Position numbers and translations under genes: made by a program. The notes under the pieces were generated by a model. That model had not been told where the DNA came from. It did no database searches and saw only the letters and a program-made list of their open reading frames with translations. Shown in pieces: positions 9,764 through 20,546 of a stretch of DNA of 64,000 nucleotides. Source of the DNA: Pleurotus djamor (taxonomy: Eukaryota; Basidiomycota; Agaricomycetes; Agaricales; Pleurotaceae); NCBI GenBank assembly GCA_029747585.1, contig JAPEVF010000142.1, positions 27,812 to 91,811 on the forward strand, written 5' to 3'. Every line of letters starts with the position of its first letter. The first letter of the stretch is position 1.

Positions 9764-12014
9764 ATGAATGTCTTGATACGCTCAGCAACTCGTCGCTCCT
9801 TCTTCACCCGCATCCCCCTCCATCGTTCAGGACACATACGCTTCAAAAGGGCCGCACTATGGCTTGTCCCTGCTGCAGGCGGACTCGCCCTGTTTATCTC
9901 TTCCAGGCCATCCAAGCCCCAGGATGTCTTTGCATCCCCTGCCATGCTTCCGTGTCGAGAAAACATCGTCCCAACCATCCTCTCGCCCGCAGAACCAGAT
10001 AAGCACGTCGCACGCAGGCTGCTCGACCTCCTGAGGTCCTACATCTTGGAACCAGTCTTGACCGCAAAACGCTTCATCTACCTCTTCTTCCTATTCGCAC
10101 CTGTCATCATTGCAAGCCCAATGCTGCTCGTAGGGAAGCCAAGGAAGCGGCTCCATGGCGACCGGTGGGGGGCTGTCTGGTGGTATGGCTTTCTCGTCCG
10201 CAGAATGGAAGCAGCCGGGCCCACCTTTATCAAACTCGCTCAGTGGGCCGGCTCTCGAACAGACTTGTTCCCTTCTCTTCTCTGCATTCGCCTCGGAACC
10301 CTCCACTCCCAAGCGAAGCCTCACGATCTCCAATATACCAAACAGGTCATCGAAACTGTCTTTCAAAGACCCTTTGATGACGTCTTTGAAGAGTTTGACG
10401 CAACCCCGATTGGTACAGGTGCAATCGCCCAGGTTAGTATCCCTCAACTTTAATCTGCTTTTCTGATCGATGTATCAACTTTACTAGGTATATCGAGCTA
10501 CGCTGAAGAAAGACCTCATTCCACCATCGTATCTTGGTCCACGCCGCCAACGCCGCAGCAAGAATCCAGCCGCTGCGGCTATTGCACCCGCCATTCTCCA
10601 TGATCTTCCTCCGTCGGTACCCACGGCTGCTGTCGCGATTAAAGTCCTTCATCCCAAAGTCGAAAAGACCATAGCAAGGGACTTGCGCATCATGTCCTTC
10701 TTTGCACATTTCATCACTCTATTCCCCGGGATGCAGTGGTTATCTCTGCCGGAAGAAGTGGAAGTTTTTGGCGCGATGATGTTTCAGCAACTGGATCTAA
10801 GACATGAAGCAGAGAACTTGGTTGCCTTTGAAAACCATTTCGCCCCGCGCAAGGTGCCTATTGGTTTTCCTAGACCATTACAAGTCTGGTCTACGAAAGA
10901 GTTGCTTGTAGAAGAGTTCGAGAATGCCCTCCCCCTCGAAGTCTTTCTGAAGAACGGCGGCGGTCCATTCAACGAGCAGATTGCAACCGTCGGCTTGGAC
11001 GCTTTCCTAGTACGTATCATATACCCACCCAACTCAAAGTTACTTTGCTCACAACAAATTTTTAGAATATGCTTCTCCTAGATAACTTTGTTCACTCCGA
11101 CCTCCACCCAGGGAACATCCTTATCAAGTTCTCGAAGCCTCCCTCTACACAAGCTCTCCTAAAGAACCTCGTATCCTCCATCTTCAACTCCAACAAACCC
11201 CCAGTTCCTATCGATCCATCGGCATCCCCAGAACCCATCCCGGCCAATCCCAATCCGACATCAGACCTCTCTGACTCCGACGAAATAGTATCAAAGTTAC
11301 GATCAGTGATTTCCTCCCCGCCCGAATGGAGGAAAGAGCTCGAATCCGTGTACGAAAACGGATACATCCCCGAGATCGTGTTCATCGATGCGGGTCTTGT
11401 TACGACATTGGACGCGAAAAATCGAACGAATTTTCTGGATTTGTTTCGTGCGATAGCCGAGTTTGACGGGTACCGCGCCGGGCATCTTATGGTTCAACGC
11501 TGTCGTACGCCGGAGTTGGCTATTGATACGGAGACGTTTGCGTTGAAGATGCAGCACGTTGTTCTTTCTGTGAAGCGGAAAACGTTTTCGTTGGGGAAGA
11601 TCAAGATTTCTGATATTCTGAGGGATGTGTTGAAGGCGGTGAGGGAGCATCATGTTAAGATGGAGGGGGATTTTGTGAATACGGTTATTTCGATATTGTT
11701 GCTTGAGGGGATTGGGAGGCAGTTGGATCCGGAGTTGGATTTGTTTAAGAGTGCGTTGCCGATGTTGAGGCGGCTGGGAGGCCAGATGGCGATGAGTGAT
11801 GCGGGGAAGAGTGCGAAGGATCTTCCGAAGAGTGATTTGGGGGCGTTTTTGAAGGTGTGGGTTTGGCTGGAGGCGAGGGAGTTTATTTCGGCTTCGATTG
11901 TGAATGCGGATGAGATGATAAAATATGATTGGTGAGTCCCTTTCTTCATCTGAATCGATGTGCAGGCTTTTGATGAAGTTATTTTGTCATTGTAGGTTGG
12001 CTCCGAACTTCTGA
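9764..12014 (+). CDS. ABC1/ADCK-family atypical kinase, mitochondrial (ADCK2/Cqd1-like)
   Basis: Four exons (9764-10432, 10488-11009, 11066-11931, 11996-12014) encode about 691 residues. The N-terminus is Arg-rich and fits a mitochondrial presequence, followed by hydrophobic segments near residues 30-45 and 103-123. Hallmarks of the ABC1/UbiB family are visible: KLAQ near residue 157 (the KxGQ-like motif), an AIAQ loop in place of the Gly-rich loop, the VAIK lysine, HSDLHPGN in the catalytic loop and FIDAGL as the metal-binding aspartate motif. The wording TFIKLAQWAGSRTDLFP is closest to ADCK2/yeast Cqd1 as I remember it. Relatives influence coenzyme Q and lipid distribution in mitochondria. 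The gene starts only about 125 bp after the transposon's subterminal repeats. Confidence 0.85.
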
Positions 12015-12607
12015 GAGCACCATCAAGTATGCCTGGACACGGTGTACCGCTCGACTGGCCTCGTATACGCTACGTCTCGATTTCCACAACCAAACCTGCA
12101 GCATAATCGGTTCTAGAGTAGACACGGACATATTCATAGATTAGTAGACTATGTATGTATCAACGCAAATAATGAACGACTCCCTTCTCTGGCCTCTTCT
12201 GGGATCTGAAGCGAAAGTCCAAGCACAGTCTCATCTACCTGCAGCTGGTCGTCGTTGGGCATGTCACGGTCACGAGACTGTGATCATTCGTGCTGCGTAC
12301 TGCGACGTGTAGCTTGGTAAATACAAGCTATTACATATGTAATGTACGCGACGCGGCGATTGCGTTCGCGGCACCCTCACCAAATTCGGATGGACTTTAT
12401 GGGGAGTACTTGGTTATCTTGCGATCGAAGAGTCAAATTAAATGAAGAGAGCAAAGGGGAGAAACTAGGAAAGGGTAGATACATAAGCAGATAATAAGAC
12501 AGAGGAAAGTAAAGCACATGAGAGACACAACATCAGAAATTGGTCAACCCGTCGCAGAGCCGGATGCAGATGAGCTTTTGGAGCTCCAAACCCATTATAT
12601 GTTGGCA
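12015..12607. other. Intergenic region with a short palindromic repeat
   Basis: Lies between the convergent kinase gene and F-box-like gene. Apart from the repeat at 12257-12292 I see no open reading frame or RNA gene. It probably holds the 3' untranslated regions of both genes. Confidence 0.6.
12257..12292 (+). repeat. Copy A of a 36-38 bp repeat containing a palindrome
   Basis: Matches 14277-14314 in the same orientation, with two substitutions and a 2-nt gap. It contains TCACGGTC-ACGA-GACTGTGA, an 8-bp inverted repeat with one mismatch. The two copies flank the F-box-like gene. Confidence 0.7.
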
Positions 12608-13870
12608 TTACCCTTCACGGTTGCGCGTATACATATTATGATCGACTTTGACTGTATTCACGGATGGAAGCTGGGTGAAAACCATGTCGGCAAACTCACT
12701 GCCCGCAGAAACTCCAGCTAGAGTCGGTTGGCGATCCGGGAGGAGAAACCGATCCCGGCTTTGTACCTCCAGCCATTGAAAGTTTCCAAAGTGGCTTAAC
12801 CACTTTGAGAGACTCACATAGCTTTCACGTCCGACTCCGGACCATTGCCTCGAGCGCAGCTCCAAGATGAAGCCCGCTATGGGGACGGAGGGCGTGGGGA
12901 AAGGCAGTAGGTCATCATGCCGAAGGGAATCCAAGATGAACTTGATCTTTACTGTTAAGTCCTCGAGTCGGCAAGGTAAACGGCCAAGCCATGTAGAGAC
13001 GTCTCGCCACCGATCAGGGAACGCGCAATCGGAACGGTGGCAGGTAATTTCCAAGTCAGATGGATGTGACTTGGTGCCGATAAACTGTTCATCAAAAAAC
13101 ATGACGATGAATATGATGGGGGCGTGAAGCGACTGCAGACACGGTAGAAAATCGGGTGCGCGGAAAGCCTGGAAAGGTTCCCAAACCGTGAAATCATGAA
13201 CATGTAGAAGGGTTATTGCGGGGTGTCGTCGAAGAAATTTGAGGAGCATGTAGGGCGATCTCATGGCCTTGTAAATGTGTAGTTCCTTTAACGAGGGAAG
13301 GAGTAACTCCAAACCAAAGGTACTCCATTCGTTAGAGTGCCACCCACAGTATCTAAGTTCCAACGCTCTGATGGAACTGAAGTAAGATAGACATGGCATG
13401 ATGGAAGGCGAGGATAGATCAGGGGGAGGGCCTGTTTTGTTCAATTGCAGATGCATCAATGACAAACGTGTACGCTCATGGTGACGCCACCCAGAAATTG
13501 ATACCTCAGAGGGTAGTTTCCTGGCCAGCGTCTGGAGGGTGCGTTGATAGGGAATAGGAAGATGGGCAACGGGCCGACCTCGATCGAAGAACTGGCAAAC
13601 GAGACGTCGAACTGTGGTGACACACTTGGAGAGGCCGATTACAACTAGCATCGACCTTGTCAGAGGAGATACGAGGTTAAATCTGAGCTCGTCCAGGGTT
13701 CCTGCGTCATCATCGAGGAATTTGAGGCCACATCTATGAAGAAACCCCGGCGAAAGGTAGTCAAGAATCTTGCGTGAAGCTAAACACAGATTGAAATGTG
13801 CTCGCAGGTCAAGCTCGTTTGTGATGTGGGCGAATAGATCCAAGTCGAGTTCGTATAATTTACTTTCCAT
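12608..13870 (-). CDS. F-box/LRR-like hypothetical protein
   Basis: A single coding exon of about 420 residues starting MESKLYELDLDLFAHITNEL. The N-terminus resembles an F-box helix bundle, and the body has leucine-rich stretches (SIRALELRYCGW, LPSLKELHIYKAM) reminiscent of irregular leucine-rich repeats. Agaricomycetes carry large families of such proteins, presumed SCF ubiquitin-ligase adaptors, but no specific substrate can be inferred. An in-frame ATG at 13888 is rejected because the sequence between GTATGT (from 13930) and TTCTAG (to 13875) looks like a 56-nt intron in the 5' leader, with a TACTAAAT branch site. Translation therefore most likely starts at 13870. Confidence 0.65.
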   Translation of the reverse strand: MESKLYELDLDLFAHITNELDLRAHFNLCLASRKILDYLSPGFLHRCGLKFLDDDAGTLDELRFNLVSPLTRSMLVVIGLSKCVTTVRRLVCQFFDRGRPVAHLPIPYQRTLQTLARKLPSEVSISGWRHHERTRLSLMHLQLNKTGPPPDLSSPSIMPCLSYFSSIRALELRYCGWHSNEWSTFGLELLLPSLKELHIYKAMRSPYMLLKFLRRHPAITLLHVHDFTVWEPFQAFRAPDFLPCLQSLHAPIIFIVMFFDEQFIGTKSHPSDLEITCHRSDCAFPDRWRDVSTWLGRLPCRLEDLTVKIKFILDSLRHDDLLPFPTPSVPIAGFILELRSRQWSGVGRESYVSLSKWLSHFGNFQWLEVQSRDRFLLPDRQPTLAGVSAGSEFADMVFTQLPSVNTVKVDHNMYTRNREG

Positions 13871-13874
13871 TGGC

Positions 13875-13930
13875 CTAGAAGTAGGCATTTAGTATATGCT
13901 TCGACTGGACAGAGATTGAGTGTTACATAC
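13875..13930 (-). other. Probable 5'-leader intron of the F-box-like gene
   Basis: On the minus strand it begins GTATGTAACA and ends TACTTCTAG, with the branch-like TACTAAAT about 17 nt before the end. The upstream exon has no ATG, so it would be non-coding. Confidence 0.55.
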
Positions 13931-14394
13931 GAACGACACTGAGGTGGTCGCGATCAGAGTCTCTGAGCGATCCTTTAGTCACTTATATCCATAGTACACC
14001 CGGGGAATTAGGGCGGCACAAGTGAGTCCTTGAATGTCATAGCGACTGCCGAGAAGTGGTGAGAGCCCTTGGGAGCCTTTTGGAGTTCACATCAGAGGAT
14101 GACTCCAGGCTGAGAATAAGTAGTACTTTGTCAAATTGATTGCACTGGGAATGGGGGAAGAGGATGAGATGTGGTAGCACGGGCAGCTAAGCCGCGGCAT
14201 GCGCATGGCAAACTTTCCAATGGATTGACTTCGGGAACAAGTTCGAAGGGATACTCTGATTGAGAGCAAATTGAGAGGGCATCCGTCACAGTCACGAGAC
14301 TGTGATCGTTCGTGACTTTAATAACGCGTTCTCGACCCTTGTGGCGTCCGTCCACCTCGCCTTTCTCTTTCAGCCGAGTCACTTCAACGCCAAT
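13931..14394. promoter_or_regulatory. Divergent intergenic region between the F-box-like and BTB genes
   Basis: About 460 bp upstream of both gene starts. It holds repeat copy B (14277-14314), about 80 bp upstream of the BTB start codon. No other feature is recognised. Confidence 0.5.
14277..14314 (+). repeat. Copy B of the repeat, with a perfect 8+8 palindrome
   Basis: Contains TCACAGTC-ACGA-GACTGTGA at 14286-14305, a perfect inverted repeat with a 4-nt centre. It sits in the promoter of the BTB gene and matches 12257-12292, so it could be a protein-binding site. Confidence 0.7.
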
Positions 14395-15483
14395 ATGTCG
14401 CCCTCAAACTCGCCTCGATCGTCTCTCGAGGAGCCCAAATCCAAACGACGGAGGATGGGTCCAACCCGTTGCGATGGCTGTAGCGACGACCCACGCTGTC
14501 CGAGCCACCACGCCCGTGTTGAAAAACATCCGTTCTGGTTCAACGACGGCGATGTGATATTCCAGGTTGAAGATGCTCGGTTTAAGATACACCGGGATAA
14601 GCTACAGTGTTCTTTGGTGCTTTGGGATATGTTTGAGCTTCCTCAGCCTCCAGACGCTGAGAATATTGATGGGTGTCCTTTGGTCGCTATGGCTGGGGAT
14701 AGTATGAAAGACTGGATGGCCGTGTTGAAGTGGATGTATGACCCTCAGTAAGTGGCACTTACACACGAGGTGGAAATGCCGACTGAACTCGGGGGTTTAG
14801 AGGCTTCTCTGCGCAAGTGGCGGTATTTGATGTCATTGCAGGCGTGCTACGGATAGCTAGCAAGTATGAGATGCCCGCGTTGCGGCAGGCAGCTATACGT
14901 GAGCTGCAGCTTTGTTGGCCAGTTGACCTGGCGAATATGACATTCAATGCATTTTCAAATGCATCAGGTAAGCCATCCAACCTCGTATCTCGTTCCGAGT
15001 GGCTCAATGTCAAATGCAATCATAATAGAGGCTATACAACTCGCTCGTGAATGCGACGTCCCTTCAATCCTCCCAGCCGCATTCTACGCACTCTCCGTCC
15101 AACGTTGGAGCTGTTCTGCCGACGGCGGGCGTTCTCATACCATCCTCTCGCCGCACGATCTTCGTCGTTTGATCGTCGGACGCGAACGTCTGCAAGATAT
15201 CTACCTTCAGCTTACTTTGGACCCCTTGTCGACGCCTAGTCGTCCCCCCATCTGTCAGCAGTGCAAACCGTTATTGGAGAATCACTGGCGTCAGAAACTC
15301 CGACCTGACTATACTTCCCCTCGTTCGTGTTGGCTGCTTAAGGTGCTCAAGGACATGTTGGATAGCGACGATGGTGCTTCTCATACCCAGCTATGCTCAC
15401 TATGCGTAACCACGCATCGTTCTATGATCGGGCAACGGCTAGTATGGCTCTTGAACGAGATACCACAAGTCTTTGCGCTTTAA
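14395..15483 (+). CDS. BTB/POZ-domain protein
   Basis: Three exons (14395-14747, 14801-14967, 15029-15483) with consistent phases. The first exon ends the BTB core: FWFNDGDVIFQVEDARFKIH is the typical opening strand-helix of fungal BTB proteins, followed by the 'KLQCSLVLWDMFELP' helix. The second exon (DVIAGVLRIASKYEMPALRQ) matches the helix that follows the BTB fold. The rest has Cys pairs (ICQQCKPLL, QLCSLCVTTH) of unknown use. This is a large agaricomycete family, and the function is unknown beyond likely protein-protein interaction. The in-frame ATG at 14395 is the first real one. Confidence 0.8.
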
Positions 15484-15745
15484 ACCTTCCATGGGCCAAT
15501 CTCGAAGTCATAACTATGAAACCACACAAACATTTGTCGTTATCCTAAACTATTTAATGTGTAGAGTATGTCCCAACGATGTTCATGTTTATTTTTACGT
15601 GCAATAAGCTGAAGCCGAGCGGGTGGCTTCAACAGAGCAGTCGCGGGACTGGGGCGTGATCCTCTCTCCAACCAGAGATCCATTAAATTATGTACATAGC
15701 AGTTGCGAAAATCGAACGAAGCAAGGGAGAGAGAAGGGGGGTGCT

Positions 15746-17053
15746 TTATTTGGTGGTATCACCCAAATCGACCTCAGCGGGCGCCTTGTCCGAAGATTTC
15801 GAACCAGAAGCTTCTCGCCCAAGCGGGGGTGGACTCGACCTTCCTGCACCTGGATTGGGAGAAGGCGCGGGTGATGCAGAGTTGGCGAGTCTTTGGTCCA
15901 AGGCTTTGAGAGCCATGGCCCTATATGTCATTGTAAGTGTCCAAGTCAGAACGGAATGACAATGACAAGATGAGCTTACCTTCGCCTTTCTGCTTCCGCC
16001 CGAGCACTTCCGGGAACTTGAGTGTAAATTCCAGATTCGACGTCACCTTGGGTCGTGGGGATCAGGTGGAGACGATTAGCGAGTGAATAGACGGTGTTGC
16101 CCAATAGCGAGATGGGATAACTAGGTGGATGTGAGTATTGAGTAAAATGGCATAAGTGGGTCGAAGAACTTACTGGGCGAACGGAGGGAACCAAGAAAGA
16201 AGAGAAAACGTCTCACTACGGTCTCCGTAGGTCACCATTCCACCAACCACATCCGAAGTGTTTTTCTTGTAGAAACGAAGGTATATCCAGCCAACAAACC
16301 AGCCAAATTGGATGATGATCCAAGGACATTGGAAGCCAACAAGGCACAAGACCGTTGAAAGACCGAGGTATGCCATTGGTAGGCTCTGTACTCCACGTCA
16401 GTGAGATGAACCCAGGAACTGCGGATGTGGGCGCACCTTTACGCGAGTTTTGAGGACTCCCATGACTTGAACTTGATGTTCGGGTATAAGTTGTGTAAAA
16501 GCGACCATAATGCCAATTTGCAAGGACATTTGGCCTCGGTATTGCATTCCATAACTACATTGATTATGAGCTGGATTCTCATTCTCGCCCGAAAAGAGGA
16601 TAACCACTTACAGGAACATGTCAGCATTTCTCGTAGCAATAAACTCTATCCAGTTGAACCCAAAAGCGATAATGTTGGAAAAGGTGACTGTGACAACGAT
16701 GAATTTGATAGTCTCTATACTGCCCCAAAGGCGCTCGAGGTAGCGTAATGATGGTGGAACAAAGATGATAGTGGCAATGAACTGTGCTCGTCGGGTCAGC
16801 TCGATGTGTCATCGCAATCATGGCGGAAAAGACGCACCTCGAATACGTTCGTCTCGACGAAGGCGGATGTGAATAGCGTCCAAGGGTATAAGAAACTGAG
16901 TCCGGGAATCAACGTCAAGTAGGGCGTTGCACCGACGCCGACGAAACGCAGCCAGGCGTAGAGTGCGGACAGAGCGACTGTAGCCGCGGTGAAACCACGC
17001 GTCACGGGTGGAGTCGAGGAAATGATTTGTAGCGGGGAGCTGAGGATTGCCAT
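15746..17053 (-). CDS. TMEM115/DUF1751-family Golgi membrane protein
   Basis: Starts at 17053 and ends at 15746 with about six exons. The N-terminal part has the rhomboid-like arrangement typical of the family (LRFVGVGATPYLTLIPGLSF, YPWTLFTSAFVETNVFE), then further membrane helices (TIKFIVVTVTFSNIIAFGFN, VLCLVGFQCPWIIIQFGWFV) and the conserved FYKKNTSDVVGG with YGDRSETFSLLSWFPP. The tail is hydrophilic and Pro/Ser-rich. Human TMEM115 and its homologues act in the Golgi, affecting retrograde traffic. The family match is by recall and the cellular role is inference. It is divergent from the FAM32A-like gene with 182 bp between starts. Confidence 0.8.
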
Positions 17054-17235
17054 GACCCAGAGAGTTCAGCGCGCAGAGTCCGTGGCTGAGTCGACGTCGA
17101 AGAGGCCTCGTAAGATTTCAGGCTCGGAGATTTTTGTTGGCAGCGAGAGAGATGGAGGCGGCAAAAGCGGCGTGACAACACTAAGCGAACGCGTGACCCC
17201 TGTGACGTCTTCAGCCGTTTGGTCTCAACCATCTC
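17054..17235. promoter_or_regulatory. Bidirectional promoter between TMEM115-like and FAM32A-like genes
   Basis: 182 bp separate the two divergent start codons, so their promoters must overlap. Confidence 0.6.
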
Positions 17236-17792
17236 ATGTCCGATTATGACTTTCGTCCCGGAGGCTCACTCAAGCTCAAGGGAGGCGTTGCGGAGGGCGG
17301 TATCGTGAAAAAGTACGCACTAGCTTATATTTTGCTTGGGCCTCGTTTTCTGACCTCCCCACAGGAAGAAAAAGTCGAAATCAAAGTCGAAGGAGAAACA
17401 GTCTACTCCTCCGGCAGATGCAGAACGCGCCCGTGTAAAGGAGATGCTGTTCAAGGAGGACAAGGACTCCCAATCTCCTTCAGGCAGCGGTCGAAACTCA
17501 CCTGCAGTATCAGGCAGTAACGGCCGCAAAACCAAAGCGGAGGAACGCTTTGAAGAGGTTCAGAAACGCAGAGTACGTTCCCTCATCTGCCTCGCTCGCA
17601 CCTTTACTAAGATTCTGCGCTAGCTTGCGGAACGTGTCGCCAAAATGGCCCACAAAACCCACAAGGATCGTGTCAACGAGTTCAACTCCCATCTCGAGTC
17701 CCTCAGCGAGCACCACGACATCCCGAAGGTATGCCTACCCGTGCTATCTCGCTTAGCATTCTCTTACACCCCTGTAGGTGGGCCCTGGTTGA
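17236..17792 (+). CDS. FAM32A-like (DUF1754) small basic protein
   Basis: Four exons (17236-17312, 17365-17572, 17624-17728, 17778-17792) give 134 residues. It has the family layout: an N-terminal GGSLKLKGG segment, a Lys-rich run (KKKKSKSKSKEK), a variable Ser-rich middle, and the strongly conserved end with THKDRVNEFNSHLESLSEHH followed by DIPKVGPG. The last five codons, stop included, sit on their own 15-nt exon. FAM32A is found in late human spliceosomes and influences 3' splice-site use. A like role here is inferred from the family. Confidence 0.85.
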
Positions 17793-18089
17793 GATTTGCC
17801 GCGTACCCAATTGTTCAGTTCGTTGTCGGGTCGCTTCCTGGATTGTTTCACCTTATCCGTGTCTCTGGATGTCTTCGAGCTTTATACATCCATGATGTTT
17901 GGACTCCGTGGACTGTCCACCGTACTAGTCTCACTGTAAATTACATTGCATGAATCAAAAGTGTTATTGTAACATATTTGGCCCACTAGTATGAAAATGT
18001 CCGAAAACGTGACCGATATAGAACGAAACTTGCTTCTTCCCTTCATCCTCCTCACCGCCTCGTCGTGTCCTGCACCTGCCACAGCGACG

Positions 18090-20240
18090 ATGGCTGCTGC
18101 ACGTATAGACAAGAAGCCACACATATGTCCGCCATCTACTGCAACACATCCATCCGACCGATGGGAAACCATGTTTGTCTACTCCTTTATAACAAAGTTC
18201 ACCAATCTACGAGGCAAAGTCGAAGGCTTGGATACACCCATGGAGTCAGCCTGTTTTTTGTCTCTCCTGGATGCCACTCTAATCGTTCTTCGACGTGTCC
18301 GTGGCGCTATAGCTTAGAAACTGCCTTACTCTCTCCTGAGGCTAGCCCCATCCTGGTCGATGTGCTCAGTCGCTTCATCCGCAATCTGAGACCACAGACG
18401 CGTAATCTCAAGTGAGCACACGTCTATGCAATCTGTTCCCCCTACGCCAATTTCTAAATAACGTCATTCATGTTCAGCACCGATCAAATATCTTCGACTG
18501 TTGCCACTGTCATGCTCGAGTACTTAAAGGGCTCCGAGAGGTCTGTGTTCTGGGACGATACTATCAAGGCCAACCTGGACCCGTTCCATGGTGTGCAAGG
18601 CGGCNTTTTTTGGTGGTGATTGGGATTTCAAGGTCCTTCTCCCTGGTTCCAAACTTTAAATCTCCCCTCATGCCTATCCTATCCCTTCCAGCTCAAGATC
18701 CTGCGACAGCTCGTTGAGCTGCAGTTGTGCCACAGTCCAGATATCAAGGCCACTATCGACGGCGCGTGGGGAGTGGTCCACAACAAACACAAGAAAAAGG
18801 ATACTGGAGGCCATGCCGACTCTGATACCAAGACCCAAGAATCGCTCCAACTCCTTCCTATAGGTCAAGACTTGCAACGAAAACGTTTCTGGGTTGCTGA
18901 TGGTCTGTGCATTTCTTTTGCTCCATCGGCCAGTATTTGCGTGTATTTGCCTGGGGAGACGAAATCATCATATCATATCTTCGTCTCCGCGCCTTCGGCC
19001 TACTCCGTCCGGCCTAAGCTTCTGTCAAAGTCCGTAACCACTCACTCACGGTTCCTTATGTTCTTTTATAGATTCTCCACGCGTCTACACGTCCACGAAC
19101 CCATGGAAGATTACTGCAACGTTCCAGACAGTGACGTCCACTCTTGAGGAGTATACGGCACTCATTGATGAACTGAAAGCAATGGGCCCACCAGAGCTTA
19201 AGAAAGGTGAACGGAGAACAAAACTCGAACAGAATCACCTTGCCCTGGTCGCTTCACTTGAGGGACGTATTCCGACAATCGAAGCTGAACTTGCTGTAAG
19301 TGGCTGATTTTGCTGCGTTGATATCGATCGGTGCTAACGTCTTCATCCGTCGATTTTTCCACCGTTGGTATAATTTGGCCCGCCTCGCAGAGGATACAAA
19401 GGGTCCGACGTCGAATCGAAAACAAAAGGACATCCACCATGCTCGCAGAACTGCGAGAAACGAGGACAAGGCGCCAGACTAGAAAGCCAGACTATGTGTA
19501 TACCAATGAAAACGCTAGCGACGTTAGTTCGACCGCTTTTTCTCCTCACACCCAGCCGCTGACTCGGATTTAGGACGATGCCGACGAGTACGTCGATCAA
19601 GGCGATGAAAATTACGACGAAGAGTTCGACGAGGACGATTTTCTCAATTTTCGGTCCGACGCACCGAATGCTTCAGGCTCCCGTCGTGGCTCTGGCTCTA
19701 CAGCGAAGCGGCGTTCGACAAGGAATGCGAATNAAAAACGCGAATGGAAAACGCGAGGCCTCTTCGGATGCTTGGGAATGGCGTGGTGAAAGACGCTCCA
19801 CCAGACGGCTTGGTGGTGATACCAGCGCCTCTGACCCAGAACCTCCCTATAAGCGTGCGAGAACTGAAGACAGCATGGTTAGCGCAAATTCGGTTGGCGA
19901 TGCCTCATCGACATCCGCTATCTCACATGGTGATGGCACCTCTCTCAAGGTGAAGACAACCGGTGCTGCAGCCGTCAAGCCGACCGAAGTCGCGCTGGAG
20001 CAGTTCGCTGGCCGGAAAAAGAGCAAATTCTGGTATTACGCCGTCGAACCAGTCACACCTTCTCAGCCGCCAGCTGTTGACCCCGGCGGTGTCAAAGCTG
20101 TTAACGGTAATTCCAACGGGTACCGAAATGGCCACGGTGCGATCAATGGGAATGGTCGCGCACAGTCACCTCCTCCGACAGATATTGAGGATGGCAGTAA
20201 ATCCGTCAGCTCTGAGAGCGTGGTTGCGCCGGTATCGTAG
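18090..20240 (+). CDS. DDT/WHIM-type chromatin-remodelling-associated protein
   Basis: About seven exons. The first encodes a DDT-like block (SDRWETMFVYSFITKFTNLR), the middle a WHIM-like block (LKILRQLVELQLCHSPDIKA, then LLPIGQDLQRKRFWVADDSP) and the rest an acidic stretch and an Arg-rich segment (LRETRTRRQTRKPDYVYTNE) ending in a low-complexity tail. Proteins of this layout join ISWI-type remodellers such as Rsf1/Ioc subunits. The exact orthologue is not settled. Single n's at 18605 and 19733 break the frame, and deleting each restores it (GGFFGGDWDFK; NANKNANGKREASS). ATG 18090 is preferred over 17991 because the intervening codons look like a pyrimidine-rich leader. Confidence 0.65.
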
Positions 20241-20546
20241 TGGCATTCCCGTCTCTTTTTCTTGGTCTTATCTATTGGTTCAACGTTAGAGCTTCATCCC
20301 TGTATAACATCTATTGCGCACATCTTATCTGATCCATACCTATTCTTGACAAATATTCAATTTCTTGCTGCTTGCCTGCTTGTTCTGTTTGAGGTCCACG
20401 GAACCAATCAGCAGCTGTCGTTTACAATTCCAGGCCTGAGCTCCACGTGCTGGAAGAACCCTGAATCGCTGATCGGGTTGCTTATTTTTGGGATTTTGAC
20501 GCCATCGACCGCAAAGTGCACACTTTCGCTTCCCCTCCCATCATTA
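20241..20546 (+). other. Intergenic/leader region before mip
   Basis: About 300 bp between two same-strand genes. The mip frame is open upstream of its ATG, but this part lacks the features of a presequence. No other feature is seen. Confidence 0.5.

Noticed and set aside
13871..13888. Upstream in-frame ATG for the F-box-like gene
   Set aside because: It lies inside a likely 5'-leader intron with good donor, branch and acceptor signals.
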